In this document: piece by piece, positions 42,212 through 50,686 of the stretch | Layout of the letters: every line of letters begins with the position of its first letter | Position numbering within the stretch: position 1 is the stretch's first letter | DNA from: BOG-1155 sp963717985 | Lineage (GTDB): Bacteria; Desulfobacterota; Syntrophorhabdia; Syntrophorhabdales; WCHB1-27 | Assembly (NCBI GenBank): GCA_963717985.1 | Contig: CAVQYC010000008.1 | Coordinates: forward strand, 62,001-126,000 | Length of the DNA stretch: 64,000 nucleotides | Reading direction: 5' to 3' | Notes under the pieces: model-generated | What the model was told of the DNA's origin: nothing | What the model saw: only the letters and a program-made list of their open reading frames with translations | Databases searched by the model: none | Translations under genes and position numbers: made by a program

Positions 42212-44092
42212 TCAACGTCTCCTTACCATAACGAATCCCCCCTTCGCTTCAACGGCATATCGTCTTGATTTTCTCAGGTCGGGGACAATCTCGCCCAGGT
42301 CGGCGCCCATGAGCACGATCATGCCGGTCTGCTTCAGATACGCCATTGCCCTTTTGATATAGGCCTTTGTTATTTCCCCGGCCGGCAGCAGATCGTCCCA
42401 GAGATAATTGAGGGCCGACTGGATAAAGACCAGATCGAACCCATCGTTCAGGAGGAAGGGGAATTCGATCTCCATATGGAAGAAGTGCTTTTTCCGGGCC
42501 ATTTCCCTCGCGGAGACGTACCAATCCGTCGCCCTTGCCGCCTGCCATATCTCCTCATCGCCGTCTACATAATAGAGTAATTCACCAATTTTCTTCACTT
42601 CAAGGGTCCTGACGAAGCACGCGGCGGTCATCACGTCCATGATCTCACCGATGCGCCGCCGGTAGACGGCGAGTGTCGCCGCTATCTCGCTTTTTACCGG
42701 GGCGTCTTCCTTAATCCTGTCGGAGAGCGTTGAGTGAAGGCGGTGCATCTCTTTCAGCCGCGACGTCAGGTCGCCGGAGTCTATCGAAAAGAGCCCCGTC
42801 CGGCCTTTATCAACGGGTGAGCCGAAGAGCTCACCCAGAGACATGCCTAGAAGAGGATTGCCCAACCTGTAGTTGACGCCGGGGGCATCGAAACGGGAGA
42901 GCATCGAGTTTTGCAGGACATCGAGGGGAAAAGGGTCCTTTTCCACGCCGTACAATACCCGGCTGAGTACAAACTTGTGGAGGAGCCCTTCGTTTTCCCA
43001 TTCGGCGATAAAGCTGTGCTTCTCTTTATAGGGAAGCAGGAAAGAAAGGTATGCTATCGTTTCCACAAGACGGGTCGATACATTGCCGAAGCCCGGCGTC
43101 ATGTCGAGTATTCTGAGAGACAGAAGGTTGTCCTTTGTTCTGTTCTGGCTTATGGTGCTGAGGATGCACTCTTCCGGGTTCGCCTCAGGCTCCGCCCCTC
43201 TTGCCAGGAGATAAGTGAATAAGTCAGCCTGGTCACACTCCCTGGCCGGCCCGGGCTTCCCGGAGGGTCTGAAGGCCGTGCCGCTCTCCATCTGCCCCTG
43301 GTGCGGTGCGGTCCGGCTGAGACTGCTTTCAGGAAAGAGGTCGGTGTAGAGGGGCACTGCCATGGCATGCACGTCAGCTTTATTGCCGCCTTCGAAAAGA
43401 GTCGCAAAGGAGCGGCGCTTCTGTTGAAGGAAGGCGATCAGCTCGGTCCGCTCCTCTTCAAGGAATGCGGCCAAGGTGATGTCGAGACCGGTGGAGGAAA
43501 AAACCTGGGTGAAAAGGTGCAATGTATCGCCGTCATCAGCCAGGACCGCTTGCTCAAGGTCGATCTCTATCAAAGGCTTCTCGAAGGCTAAGGGCTTTTT
43601 CAGGAGGAGCCAGTTCTTGCCGTTTGTGAGTATGCTCCAGGGCACCCCGGCCTTTTTCGCCAGGTATATGGATTGGTAGAGGGGTATGCGGTTCTCGAAC
43701 TCCAGGTAAAAGCCGCTTATGCCTTCCTCAAGGTTCCTTCCGTAGCGCTTTACGAGGAGCAGGGCGAGCACCTGCTCATAGTACGGCTTCGTGCCCCATA
43801 AAGGGGCGCTTTTCAACCGCTGCTCTTCCGATGTGAAAAGGGCGAAGTCGGGACCCTTGATCCTCTCTTCAAAGAATTGGGGCTTTGATTCGAACACATA
43901 ACCGAGCACTTTCAGGATGGGCTTGACAAGGTGAAGCTCCGTATGGATCTCACTTGCGAAGGCCCTCATCTTCTCAAAACGGGTCACGATATCGACAAGG
44001 GCGCCTGATGCCGCCTCTTGCCTGGGGAGGAGAGCGATGCGCTGCATGAAAGGACGGGAAAGGAGCGTGTTTTTTAGTAAAACAGCAGGCAT
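42212..44092 (-). CDS. type IIG restriction-methylase-like protein with lost catalytic motifs
   Basis: 626 residues laid out like Eco57I-class fused restriction-methylation enzymes. The N-terminal nuclease-like region has LHLVKPILKVLGYVFESKPQ, GPDFALF (71-87) and WSILTNGKNWLLLKK (152-166). A methyltransferase-like core follows: RILDMTPGFGNVSTRLVE (327-344) at the SAM loop and RVLYGVEKDPFPLDVLQ (378-394). Where the family reads FDVVIGNPPY this protein has FDLVFIQSALNYL (552-564), so NPPY is missing. The nuclease E-x-K after GPDFALF is also not found. The gene is uninterrupted and precedes a phosphoesterase gene, so the fold probably serves another role. Confidence 0.6.
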   Translation of the reverse strand: MPAVLLKNTLLSRPFMQRIALLPRQEAASGALVDIVTRFEKMRAFASEIHTELHLVKPILKVLGYVFESKPQFFEERIKGPDFALFTSEEQRLKSAPLWGTKPYYEQVLALLLVKRYGRNLEEGISGFYLEFENRIPLYQSIYLAKKAGVPWSILTNGKNWLLLKKPLAFEKPLIEIDLEQAVLADDGDTLHLFTQVFSSTGLDITLAAFLEEERTELIAFLQQKRRSFATLFEGGNKADVHAMAVPLYTDLFPESSLSRTAPHQGQMESGTAFRPSGKPGPARECDQADLFTYLLARGAEPEANPEECILSTISQNRTKDNLLSLRILDMTPGFGNVSTRLVETIAYLSFLLPYKEKHSFIAEWENEGLLHKFVLSRVLYGVEKDPFPLDVLQNSMLSRFDAPGVNYRLGNPLLGMSLGELFGSPVDKGRTGLFSIDSGDLTSRLKEMHRLHSTLSDRIKEDAPVKSEIAATLAVYRRRIGEIMDVMTAACFVRTLEVKKIGELLYYVDGDEEIWQAARATDWYVSAREMARKKHFFHMEIEFPFLLNDGFDLVFIQSALNYLWDDLLPAGEITKAYIKRAMAYLKQTGMIVLMGADLGEIVPDLRKSRRYAVEAKGGFVMVRRR

Positions 44093-44290
44093 CTTGTGCG
44101 TAATGATAAGCCGATTGGGCAGCCTTAGTCAAGGGACGTTTGGCCCCGGCCGGGTGTTTTTCGCGCCGTCCATTAAAAATCCCCCAGGCCGGGGAAAAGA
44201 CGTGTCCACTGCACCCGCAAAGAGGCAGCGATCCAGCTCTTGAAGTTTCTTTCAGACGAATCCAGGGGCCTGTCGGCTCAACATTCTATT

Positions 44291-44317
44291 AAAACCGGAA
44301 ACCTGTCCTTTACCGGT
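44291..44317 (-). terminator. possible terminator after the ModE-like gene
   Basis: On the minus strand ACCGGTAAA (44317-44309) pairs, with one bulge, with TTTCCGGT (44301-44294), followed by TTTTAAT. A modest hairpin just past the gene's stop codon. Confidence 0.45.
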
Positions 44318-44330
44318 AACGTGAGTCGTT

Positions 44331-44723
44331 TTACTCAGCCGATTTCCCGCCCCGCTTACGCGCGACCACCGTATAGAATTGGACCTGAACCGACTGCCCG
44401 AAGTGTTTCCTGTATATCTCGCCGATGGCGCCCTCTATGTCCGTGCGAAGCGCCTCGTGCTTCCTCATAAGCTCGGTCGCATCATTGGTCACCTCCGACC
44501 CGCCTCCGGAAACGCCCCCTGCCTTGCGGTGGGTGAGGGCAAACCCGAGAGAGCGTTCACAACACGAGATGACGCGCTGCGCCTTGCTGTACGCCATGCC
44601 CATCGCGGCCGCAGCCTGCCGAAGCGACCCCGTCGTCTCAACCCCTTTCAAGAGCAGGTATGGCCCCTCCCCGAATGCCCTGCCGCCATTTTTTTCTAAC
44701 CATAGCTTGTAGATAACTTTCAT
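44331..44723 (-). CDS. ModE-type winged-helix transcriptional regulator
   Basis: About 130 residues. The segment GPYLLLKGVETTGSLRQAAA followed by AMGMAYSKAQRVISCCERSL is the LysR-like helix-turn-helix typical of ModE and related proteins. There is no C-terminal molybdate-binding (TOBE) domain, so a metal effector is not assured. No mod transporter genes are present. The start is 44723 or 44729; no Shine-Dalgarno is present, and the promoter -10 box lies only four bases before the first ATG. A palindrome in the promoter spacer suggests autoregulation. Confidence 0.8.
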   Translation of the reverse strand: MKVIYKLWLEKNGGRAFGEGPYLLLKGVETTGSLRQAAAAMGMAYSKAQRVISCCERSLGFALTHRKAGGVSGGGSEVTNDATELMRKHEALRTDIEGAIGEIYRKHFGQSVQVQFYTVVARKRGGKSAE

Positions 44724-44733
44724 CGCCATTGTT

Positions 44734-44762
44734 ATTTTAGACGGGCGTACTACGCCTGTCAA
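44734..44762 (-). promoter_or_regulatory. promoter and palindromic operator of the ModE-like gene
   Basis: On the minus strand TTGACA (44757-44762), 17-base spacer, TAAAAT (44734-44739). The spacer holds a perfect palindrome GGCGTACTACGCC (44744-44756, plus-strand reading) between the two boxes, a natural repressor site. Confidence 0.65.
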
Positions 44763-44887
44763 CCGTTTGAGATTACAGGTGTTCCTTTTGATGCGCCCCG
44801 CGCCTTTTCCATCCAGGTAAAGTTCCGATCGACGGTTTTATTCGCTTTTGGCGGCCATATCCACCGCGAACAACCCATGAAGAGATA

Positions 44888-45094
44888 TTGACCGATCACA
44901 GAATAAGAGTCACTCTTTCAAATGGGAAGAGCGGCATTTTTGACGTAAAACCGTACCTTGACCGCGGCGTCTTCAAAGAGCTAAAGGACTACAGCTACTT
45001 CAAACGGGCAAGGATAGAATTCGGAACCCTCACCTGGCCTAACGAGCAGGATTTCAGCCCGGAGACAATCGAAATCAAAATGGAAAAGGCATAA
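44888..45094 (+). CDS. DUF2442 domain protein
   Basis: 68 residues matching DUF2442: VTLSNGKSGIFDVKPYLDRG, then VFKELKDYSYFKRARIEFG and LTWPNEQDFSPETIEI. Function unknown; such proteins often accompany DUF4160 proteins in toxin-antitoxin-like pairs, but no partner is seen. The only start is a TTG that overlaps a TGA ending a short upstream frame, so the N-terminus may be truncated or differently placed. Confidence 0.65.
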   Translation: MTDHRIRVTLSNGKSGIFDVKPYLDRGVFKELKDYSYFKRARIEFGTLTWPNEQDFSPETIEIKMEKA

Positions 45095-45267
45095 AGTCAT
45101 TCCCGACCGCCGTGCCGGCGGGGATTGGGGAGCGGCGGAGCCGGTTAAACAAAGCGTGCATGGTATTCATGATTCCTCCGGTAGCTTTCGGTCCTACCCT
45201 TGCGGGTAGCTCAAGGTATAGTATGATATACCACGGATCTGGCTATAAGTGACGCATATGCAGCGCT

Positions 45268-45603
45268 GTGTCTAAAAAAATTGGAGGAAGTAGTCGGTTA
45301 GCTCCTACGGACCAAGCAGAAGACAGCGAGAACTCTTGCAGGCACAAAGCACTTTCAGATTTAGCACGGCTTTACGACTTTCTGGCACCGGTCAACAAGC
45401 AGGCTGCCGGAAAAATCATGCACACTCTAGTAGCTGCGCCAATGAGTCTCAAAGAGCGCCCACACATCGGAGAGACGCTTGGCGAGTTCCACCCACGTGA
45501 GGTTCGCCGCATTCTGGCAGGCCATTACGAGATACGCTATGAAATCCAGGAATCAACGATCTACGTACTCCGAATCTGGCATACCCGGGAAGACCGGAGC
45601 TAA
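45268..45603 (+). CDS. RelE/ParE family toxin-like protein, N-terminus uncertain
   Basis: The C-terminal 80 residues fit ParE/RelE: ALSDLARLYDFLAPVNKQAA, TLGEFHPREVRRILAGHYEI and IYVLRIWHTREDRS. The first 25 residues from the GTG (SKKIGGSSRLAPTD...) do not look like the family, which should begin closer to residue 25 with a short strand. Upstream, another frame ends LCLKKLEEVVG, perhaps the relic of an antitoxin, but it has no start. The locus may be a decayed toxin-antitoxin pair. Confidence 0.55.
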   Translation: MSKKIGGSSRLAPTDQAEDSENSCRHKALSDLARLYDFLAPVNKQAAGKIMHTLVAAPMSLKERPHIGETLGEFHPREVRRILAGHYEIRYEIQESTIYVLRIWHTREDRS

Positions 45604-45687
45604 CCGACTACCCCCCAAAAAGTTATGTCCGCAGATCGCGGGAAACCTCCTGCCAATAAAATAAATTTTGAAACATTAAGAAACCCC

Positions 45688-45735
45688 TTGACAGATCATT
45701 AGACTTGATAGTATATAACGAAGGTACGTTATATA
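45688..45735 (+). promoter_or_regulatory. promoter and inverted-repeat operator of the TonB/ABC uptake operon
   Basis: TTGACA (45688-45693) and a -10 region around 45711-45717 (GTATAT/TATATA). TATATAACG (45712-45720) and CGTTATATA (45727-45735) form a perfect inverted repeat with a six-base spacer across the -10 box and transcription start. Likely a repressor site; the factor (Fur-like, or the nearby ModE-like protein) is not known. Confidence 0.6.
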
Positions 45736-45741
45736 AGATAA

Positions 45742-46045
45742 AGGCTTACGCTTCCGGGGCCGCAGAAGGAATGCTGCCTGCCGTTACGCTGATGGACTAA
45801 CCTGCGGAAGTCGGGCTGTATCGAATCCGGTGCTGTTTTAGGTGCGTGACAGCCGTCAACCCCCTATCCGGCGCCTACAGGGATGGTGCGCCCATTATCC
45901 GGCGGAGGCCGCGCCGACAGCATCACCGTTGCCGGGAGGGGCAGCGACGAAGACGGAGAAATAGGGATGGAAATGAGGGACAGCCAGCGTGAAGTGAACT
46001 GCTGAATGTAAAGAGATAAGCACTATATAGAGTTAAAAACCTGAT
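45742..46045 (+). ncRNA. long structured 5' leader, possible riboswitch of unassigned class
   Basis: About 300 non-coding, GC-rich bases between the promoter and the TonB receptor. Pairings include CCGCAG (45760-45765) with CTGCGG (about 45802-45807) and GGTGCTGT with ACAGC...CACC near 45829-45928. The stretch TCGAATCCGGTGCTG resembles part of the cobalamin riboswitch core, but no B12 box was found. A regulatory RNA is inferred from length, structure and context. Confidence 0.4.
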
Positions 46046-46064
46046 AAGTAAGGAGGAAGGGAAC

Positions 46065-48401
46065 GTGAAAGGCAAGACCCGATTGTTGTTGATTTCAGCA
46101 GTACTTATCCTCGGCATGTTCGCAAAGGCAGGCACCTCGTGGGGGGCTGATCCAAGCCCTCTATTGACAGGCACTCCACCCGATACGCAGACCGTCGTGG
46201 CCCAGGCGGCTGCGGCCACGCAGCCGGCAGGGACCGCAACACCGGCACAGACACAAACCACACCGGCAACACCACCACCGGCAGCAAGCACCACCGCTCC
46301 GGATAACAAGAGCGTGCCCGTGACCGAGGTGACGGTAACGGCGCAGAAACCAAAGGAAGGCAGTGCGGAGGCGGGCTATAAGGTAGATACCGTTAAGAAT
46401 GTCGGGCCCTGGGGCGAAAAGGCTATTCTTGATACCCCCTATTCGATGACGGTTATACCCGAGGAATTACTCAAGAATACAATCAGTAATAGTACCGATC
46501 AGATATTCAAAATGAGCCCGATGATTCAGCTTCTAATGCCTTACGATTTCAATGGTCTCACCCGCGTCATGATGCGGGGGTTCCTCATCCAGAACCAGAT
46601 GATCGACGGTGTCCAGGCAAACTATGCAGGAGAGGGACTATTTGTAGAAAATATTCAAAGGATTGAGGTGTTGAACGGTTTATCCGGATTTATGTATGGT
46701 GTCGGAAACGTCGGCGGCACTTTAAACTACGTGACCAAACAGCCGACTTCAGTGCCTCTGCATGATTTTACAGTCGGAGACTATGGCGGCAGCCAGATGT
46801 TTGCCCATGCGGACGTAGGCGGACCTTTGGACAAAGACGGCAAGTTCGCGTATAGACTCAATTTTATGACGCAAAGCGGGGATACGCCTCTGAAAGACCA
46901 GTCTTTAAACCGATATATGCTCAGCGGCGCATTCGATTGGCATGTGCTCGATAATCTCAAGGTGAGCGTCGATGCCATGGACGGGCATTACCAAGTGGAA
47001 GGCAAGGTGGCGCAGTGGGGACTTGCCAACACCACGATGCATTTGCCCTCAGCACCAGATCCGGGCCACCTCTGGGCATCTCCGGATACCTTTAACCAAA
47101 ACGATACAACTCGCATCGGGTCGCATCTTACCTATGACATCAACGACATGTTCACCTTCAGGGCCGGATACGGCCGTCAAAGGGATGACCGCCAATACGT
47201 CATTGCAGGAAATACCATTACGAGTCAAACGGCGTATACCCTTGGCACCTCCAGCGCTGGTGAAATAGACGTAATAACCACCGGCGGCTACGCCTATATC
47301 GACACCAAATTCAGTCTCTTTGGTGTGAGCAACAAATTGACGGCCGGTTTCAACGGCTATACCTATTTAACCGAACTCGGAAGGACGGCAAGCGGCGCAT
47401 CGTCAGTAACGCTAGGTTCGAATATTCTGAATCAAAGCCTGTCCAATCCCTCTTCTGCAGATAATGTTACACTGCCCAATTTCAATTTTGATTCTATGAC
47501 AATGGCAAAAAGCAGCGTCACAACGAGCAAGAACTCTGTCATCGGCGACGATATTAAATTCAACGACCAGTGGGAAGCGTTGCTGGGTATCAACTACTCA
47601 GAATATATGAGTACCGGTTACAGTTTACTAACCGGCGCAACCAGCAGCGAATATGACAAGACAAAAGCAACGCCCACATACTCGCTGTTGTATAAGCCGC
47701 TTCCCTATATCACGACCTATGCGAGCTATATCGAATCGCTCACACAGGGGGTTACAGTAACCAACAGCGGAAGCACGATATACACGAATAACGGAGAAAT
47801 ATTTCAACCATATGTCAGCAAACAATACGAAGTCGGCGCTAAGGCCCAACTTGGGAAAGCGCTCCTGACAGCCGCGCTGTTTGATATAGAAAAAGCCAAT
47901 ACTTATGTCCAAAATAATGGTAACGGCACATATACTGAATTTCAAAATGGTAAAGAGGTGCATAAAGGGATAGAGGTGACCCTGTCGGGCAAGGTAACGA
48001 GTGATTTAACGCTGCTCGGCGGTATTACGCAAATGACCTGCAATGTCGAAAAAGCTACCAATCCGTTAGCGATAGACAAAATCCCGCAGGGTGTTGCCGA
48101 CCAGCTTGCAAAACTCTACGCCGAGTATAACCTGCCGTGGGTCAGAGGACTCACCGCTACGGGTGGTGTGTACTATACGGGCAAATCATATGTTAATGTG
48201 CAAAATACACAGGTGGTTCCCTCATACGCGACCGAAGACGTAGGTCTCAGATACAGGACAACATTGAATGGGTATGACACCATATTCAGAGCAATTCTCA
48301 GCAACATAACGGATAAGCACTACTGGATGAGTGACGCGACAGTCGGAACCGTGAATGGTGCGCCACGTACACTGATGTTCTCCGCGACGATGAGGTTTTA
48401 G
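46065..48401 (+). CDS. TonB-dependent siderophore-type receptor
   Basis: 778 residues. Signal LLLISAVLILGMFAKAGTSW, a Thr/Pro/Ala-rich linker, then a TonB-box-like VTEVTVTAQ, the plug domain (TRVMMRGFLIQNQMIDG; RIEVLNGLSGFMYGVGNVGG; TLNYVTKQP) and a 22-strand barrel ending in MFSATMRF with terminal Phe. The RGF...DG and GxxGGTxNxxTK plug motifs are those of ferric-siderophore receptors. GTG start with AAGGAGGAAGG. It heads an operon with a periplasmic-binding protein, permease and ATPase. The linker between signal and plug is unusually long and low-complexity. Confidence 0.9.
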   Translation: MKGKTRLLLISAVLILGMFAKAGTSWGADPSPLLTGTPPDTQTVVAQAAAATQPAGTATPAQTQTTPATPPPAASTTAPDNKSVPVTEVTVTAQKPKEGSAEAGYKVDTVKNVGPWGEKAILDTPYSMTVIPEELLKNTISNSTDQIFKMSPMIQLLMPYDFNGLTRVMMRGFLIQNQMIDGVQANYAGEGLFVENIQRIEVLNGLSGFMYGVGNVGGTLNYVTKQPTSVPLHDFTVGDYGGSQMFAHADVGGPLDKDGKFAYRLNFMTQSGDTPLKDQSLNRYMLSGAFDWHVLDNLKVSVDAMDGHYQVEGKVAQWGLANTTMHLPSAPDPGHLWASPDTFNQNDTTRIGSHLTYDINDMFTFRAGYGRQRDDRQYVIAGNTITSQTAYTLGTSSAGEIDVITTGGYAYIDTKFSLFGVSNKLTAGFNGYTYLTELGRTASGASSVTLGSNILNQSLSNPSSADNVTLPNFNFDSMTMAKSSVTTSKNSVIGDDIKFNDQWEALLGINYSEYMSTGYSLLTGATSSEYDKTKATPTYSLLYKPLPYITTYASYIESLTQGVTVTNSGSTIYTNNGEIFQPYVSKQYEVGAKAQLGKALLTAALFDIEKANTYVQNNGNGTYTEFQNGKEVHKGIEVTLSGKVTSDLTLLGGITQMTCNVEKATNPLAIDKIPQGVADQLAKLYAEYNLPWVRGLTATGGVYYTGKSYVNVQNTQVVPSYATEDVGLRYRTTLNGYDTIFRAILSNITDKHYWMSDATVGTVNGAPRTLMFSATMRF

Positions 48402-48438
48402 ACACCCTCTTCCGTACGGGCTTTTGCCCTGAAGAAAA

Positions 48439-48485
48439 GAGATGGTCCTGGTTCCCTCTATAGTAGAGGGAACCAGGACCATCTC
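48439..48485 (+). terminator. perfect 22-bp hairpin between receptor and binding-protein genes
   Basis: 48439-48460 pairs without mismatch with 48464-48485 around a three-base loop. No T-run follows on the plus strand, so it may be an attenuator or an RNA-stabilising element setting receptor versus transporter levels, rather than a classical terminator. Confidence 0.6.
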
Positions 48486-48500
48486 AGGAATTGAAACAGG

Positions 48501-49628
48501 ATGTTCGTCTCCGAATTGAAATGGCTTGTTCCCTTTATCTGCCTGGCCGCGATTGCCCTTGTGGAAACACGGCCGCAGCCCCAGGCCCCGCCGGCGCAGG
48601 GCGAGCGCATCGTGATCGATGCCCATGGAAAACCTGTTCATATCGCGCTGCCCTTTCGCGGCAGCGTGCTGACGCGAGGCACCGAAATTCCCGAGTATCT
48701 CGAAGCCACACGGGACCCCGACTCGCTCCTTGCCGTCACTTCCTATCACATGGGCGATCGCGTCAGGGACCACACCATCGGCCGGATATTTCCGCAAGTC
48801 GTCGCCAGCCCCCGCATCTGGGGGAGCAAGGGGGTATCCGACACCGCAGGTCCGAAAGTCGAGATCGAACGCCTGCTGCAATTCGACCCCGGCGTCTTCA
48901 TGGGATGGTATACGCTTGCGGAACCGATTGAACGGGTGGGCCTTCCTTTTATCGGCTTTAAGACTTTTCCGTCGAGCCACAAAGAATTGGAATTCGCTAC
49001 CCGTGTCTATGCCGGCGCCGTCGGTAAACCAGAACGCGGGGAAGCCATCATCGCGAGGGAAAATCAGCTTTACGAGGACCTGCGGAAAGAGCTTCATGCG
49101 ACGAGCGACATGCTCAAGCCGCGCTATCTTTACTTAATTACTCATCCGAATCTTGGCTCTGTCGGCGTACTCGGAGCACTCAATCACTATACCCGGTTCC
49201 TTGTGCCGCCTGCCGGTGTGGTGAATGGCTGCGATTGTCCGAAAACCGGCGCGAACGTCGATGCCGAGCACATTATCTCCTACGATCCGGACATCATTGT
49301 CCTGGCCCCATTCAACCACCAATCTCCCGATGAATTCATGAAAGACCACCGTTGGCGCGGGCTGACTGCCGTGGCCCATCATCGGGTCTATCGGGCGCCG
49401 CCCGGTATCGACTACTTCATCGCGGCTCCATTCTACAGCCGATGGCTGGCGGAGATCGCCCATCCGGACCGTTTGCGACCCAGGGTGCGGGAACTCTACC
49501 GAAACTATATCGAATGGCTTTTGGATTACCGGCTGTCCGAGGAGGAGCTCGATATCGCTTTCTCCGTCAAAGACAATCACGCTATGGCCAACGCCGAACG
49601 TTTTAACGCACTAGGGAGCACAGAATGA
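48501..49628 (+). CDS. periplasmic binding protein of an iron-complex/cobalamin-type ABC importer
   Basis: 375 residues. Membrane-entering N-terminus (LVPFICLAAIALV) without an obvious lipobox, then a FepB/BtuF-like bilobal protein: SVLTRGTEIPEYL, VEIERLLQFDPGVFMGWY, VDAEHIISYDPDIIVLAPFN and YFIAAPFYSRWLAEIAHPD. It hands a metal chelate from the TonB receptor to the inner-membrane permease. The start overlaps nothing; the stop overlaps the permease ATG by four bases. The hairpin just upstream probably affects its expression. Confidence 0.82.
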   Translation: MFVSELKWLVPFICLAAIALVETRPQPQAPPAQGERIVIDAHGKPVHIALPFRGSVLTRGTEIPEYLEATRDPDSLLAVTSYHMGDRVRDHTIGRIFPQVVASPRIWGSKGVSDTAGPKVEIERLLQFDPGVFMGWYTLAEPIERVGLPFIGFKTFPSSHKELEFATRVYAGAVGKPERGEAIIARENQLYEDLRKELHATSDMLKPRYLYLITHPNLGSVGVLGALNHYTRFLVPPAGVVNGCDCPKTGANVDAEHIISYDPDIIVLAPFNHQSPDEFMKDHRWRGLTAVAHHRVYRAPPGIDYFIAAPFYSRWLAEIAHPDRLRPRVRELYRNYIEWLLDYRLSEEELDIAFSVKDNHAMANAERFNALGSTE

Positions 49629-50686
49629 CTATGTTGAATCATGCGCGTCGCCTGGGCGTGACGGCCCTCGCCGCGCCATGGATCCTTGGGCCTGTTACCC
49701 TCCTTGCCGTGCTGCTGTCGTTGTGTATCGGGGTCTATTCCGTGCCGTTCACCCATGTGGCCCGGATCATTGGCGCCCTTGTCTGGCCTTTTCCGCTGCC
49801 CGACTCCGTGCCCTGGACCCTCAAGGAACAGACCGTGGTGCAGGTCGTGCGTCTGCCGCGCGTGATCATCGCGACCATGGCGGGCCTTGGCCTTGGCCTC
49901 TCAGGCGCGTCCCTGCAGGGCATGATGCGCAACCCGCTGGTCAGTCCGGATCTGGTCGGCGTGACGTCAGGGGCGGCCTGCGGCGGCGTCCTCGCCATGC
50001 TCCTCGATTTCTCGGGCTTCGGGATCGTCGGGTTAGCACTTATCGGCGGAGTGACGGCGCTGGTTTGCACGGGCGCGTTGGCGCGGCTGGTCCGCCGGAG
50101 CGGGGATTCATTCGTCGTGATCCTGGCGGGTGTCTTCGTCGGCGCCTTTTTTACCGCGCTGGTCGGCATCATCGAATATGTGTCGGATTCGCATACGCAA
50201 TTGCCGAGCATGGTCTATTGGCTGCTGGGCAGTTTTGTGAGCGCCGATCCCAGGAAGGTGGCGATGATCACCATTCCGACCCTGGGGGCGGGATCGGTGC
50301 TGATGCTGTTGCGTTGGCGCATCAACCTCCTGTCGCTGGGCGACCTTGATGCGACATCGCTGGGTTTCAACACTACTCGCCTGCGCTGGATCATTATCCT
50401 TCTCGTCTCCCTCATCGTCGCGTCGCAAGTAGCCGCCAGCGGCGTCATTGCCTGGGTCGGCCTGGTGGTGCCCCATCTGGCGCGGATGATGGTTGGCCCG
50501 GACCACCGCCGTATGCTCCCGGTTTCCGCCCTGCTGGGCGGCCTTTTCACGCTGGTGTTGGACGATATTTCGCGGATTGTGTTCTCGCAGGAAATACCGG
50601 TCGGCCTATTGACCGCCATGGTCGGCACGCCGCTGATCTGTTACCTGTTTTGGAAAACCCAGGCGAAAGGTTGGATCAATGAGTGA
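49625..50686 (+). CDS. FecCD-type ABC transporter permease
   Basis: 353 residues, ten hydrophobic segments. Conserved FecCD signatures: RLPRVIIATMAGLGLGLSGA, LQGMMRNPLVSPDLVGVTSG, VVPHLARMMVGPDHRRMLPV and the C-terminal EIPVGLLTAMVGTPLICYLF. Forms the inner-membrane channel for iron chelates or cobalamin. The start overlaps the binding protein gene (ATGA) and the end overlaps the ATPase gene by eight bases. Confidence 0.94.
   Translation: MTMLNHARRLGVTALAAPWILGPVTLLAVLLSLCIGVYSVPFTHVARIIGALVWPFPLPDSVPWTLKEQTVVQVVRLPRVIIATMAGLGLGLSGASLQGMMRNPLVSPDLVGVTSGAACGGVLAMLLDFSGFGIVGLALIGGVTALVCTGALARLVRRSGDSFVVILAGVFVGAFFTALVGIIEYVSDSHTQLPSMVYWLLGSFVSADPRKVAMITIPTLGAGSVLMLLRWRINLLSLGDLDATSLGFNTTRLRWIIILLVSLIVASQVAASGVIAWVGLVVPHLARMMVGPDHRRMLPVSALLGGLFTLVLDDISRIVFSQEIPVGLLTAMVGTPLICYLFWKTQAKGWINE

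Noticed and set aside
44141..44200. Terminator among the CCCCGG palindromes upstream of the methylase-like gene
   Set aside because: Stems are only five or so base pairs and lie upstream of that gene, not after one.
45742..45960. Confident call of a cobalamin riboswitch
   Set aside because: Only one core-like segment matches; the B12 box GCCACTG and the usual preceding GGGAA motif are not seen.
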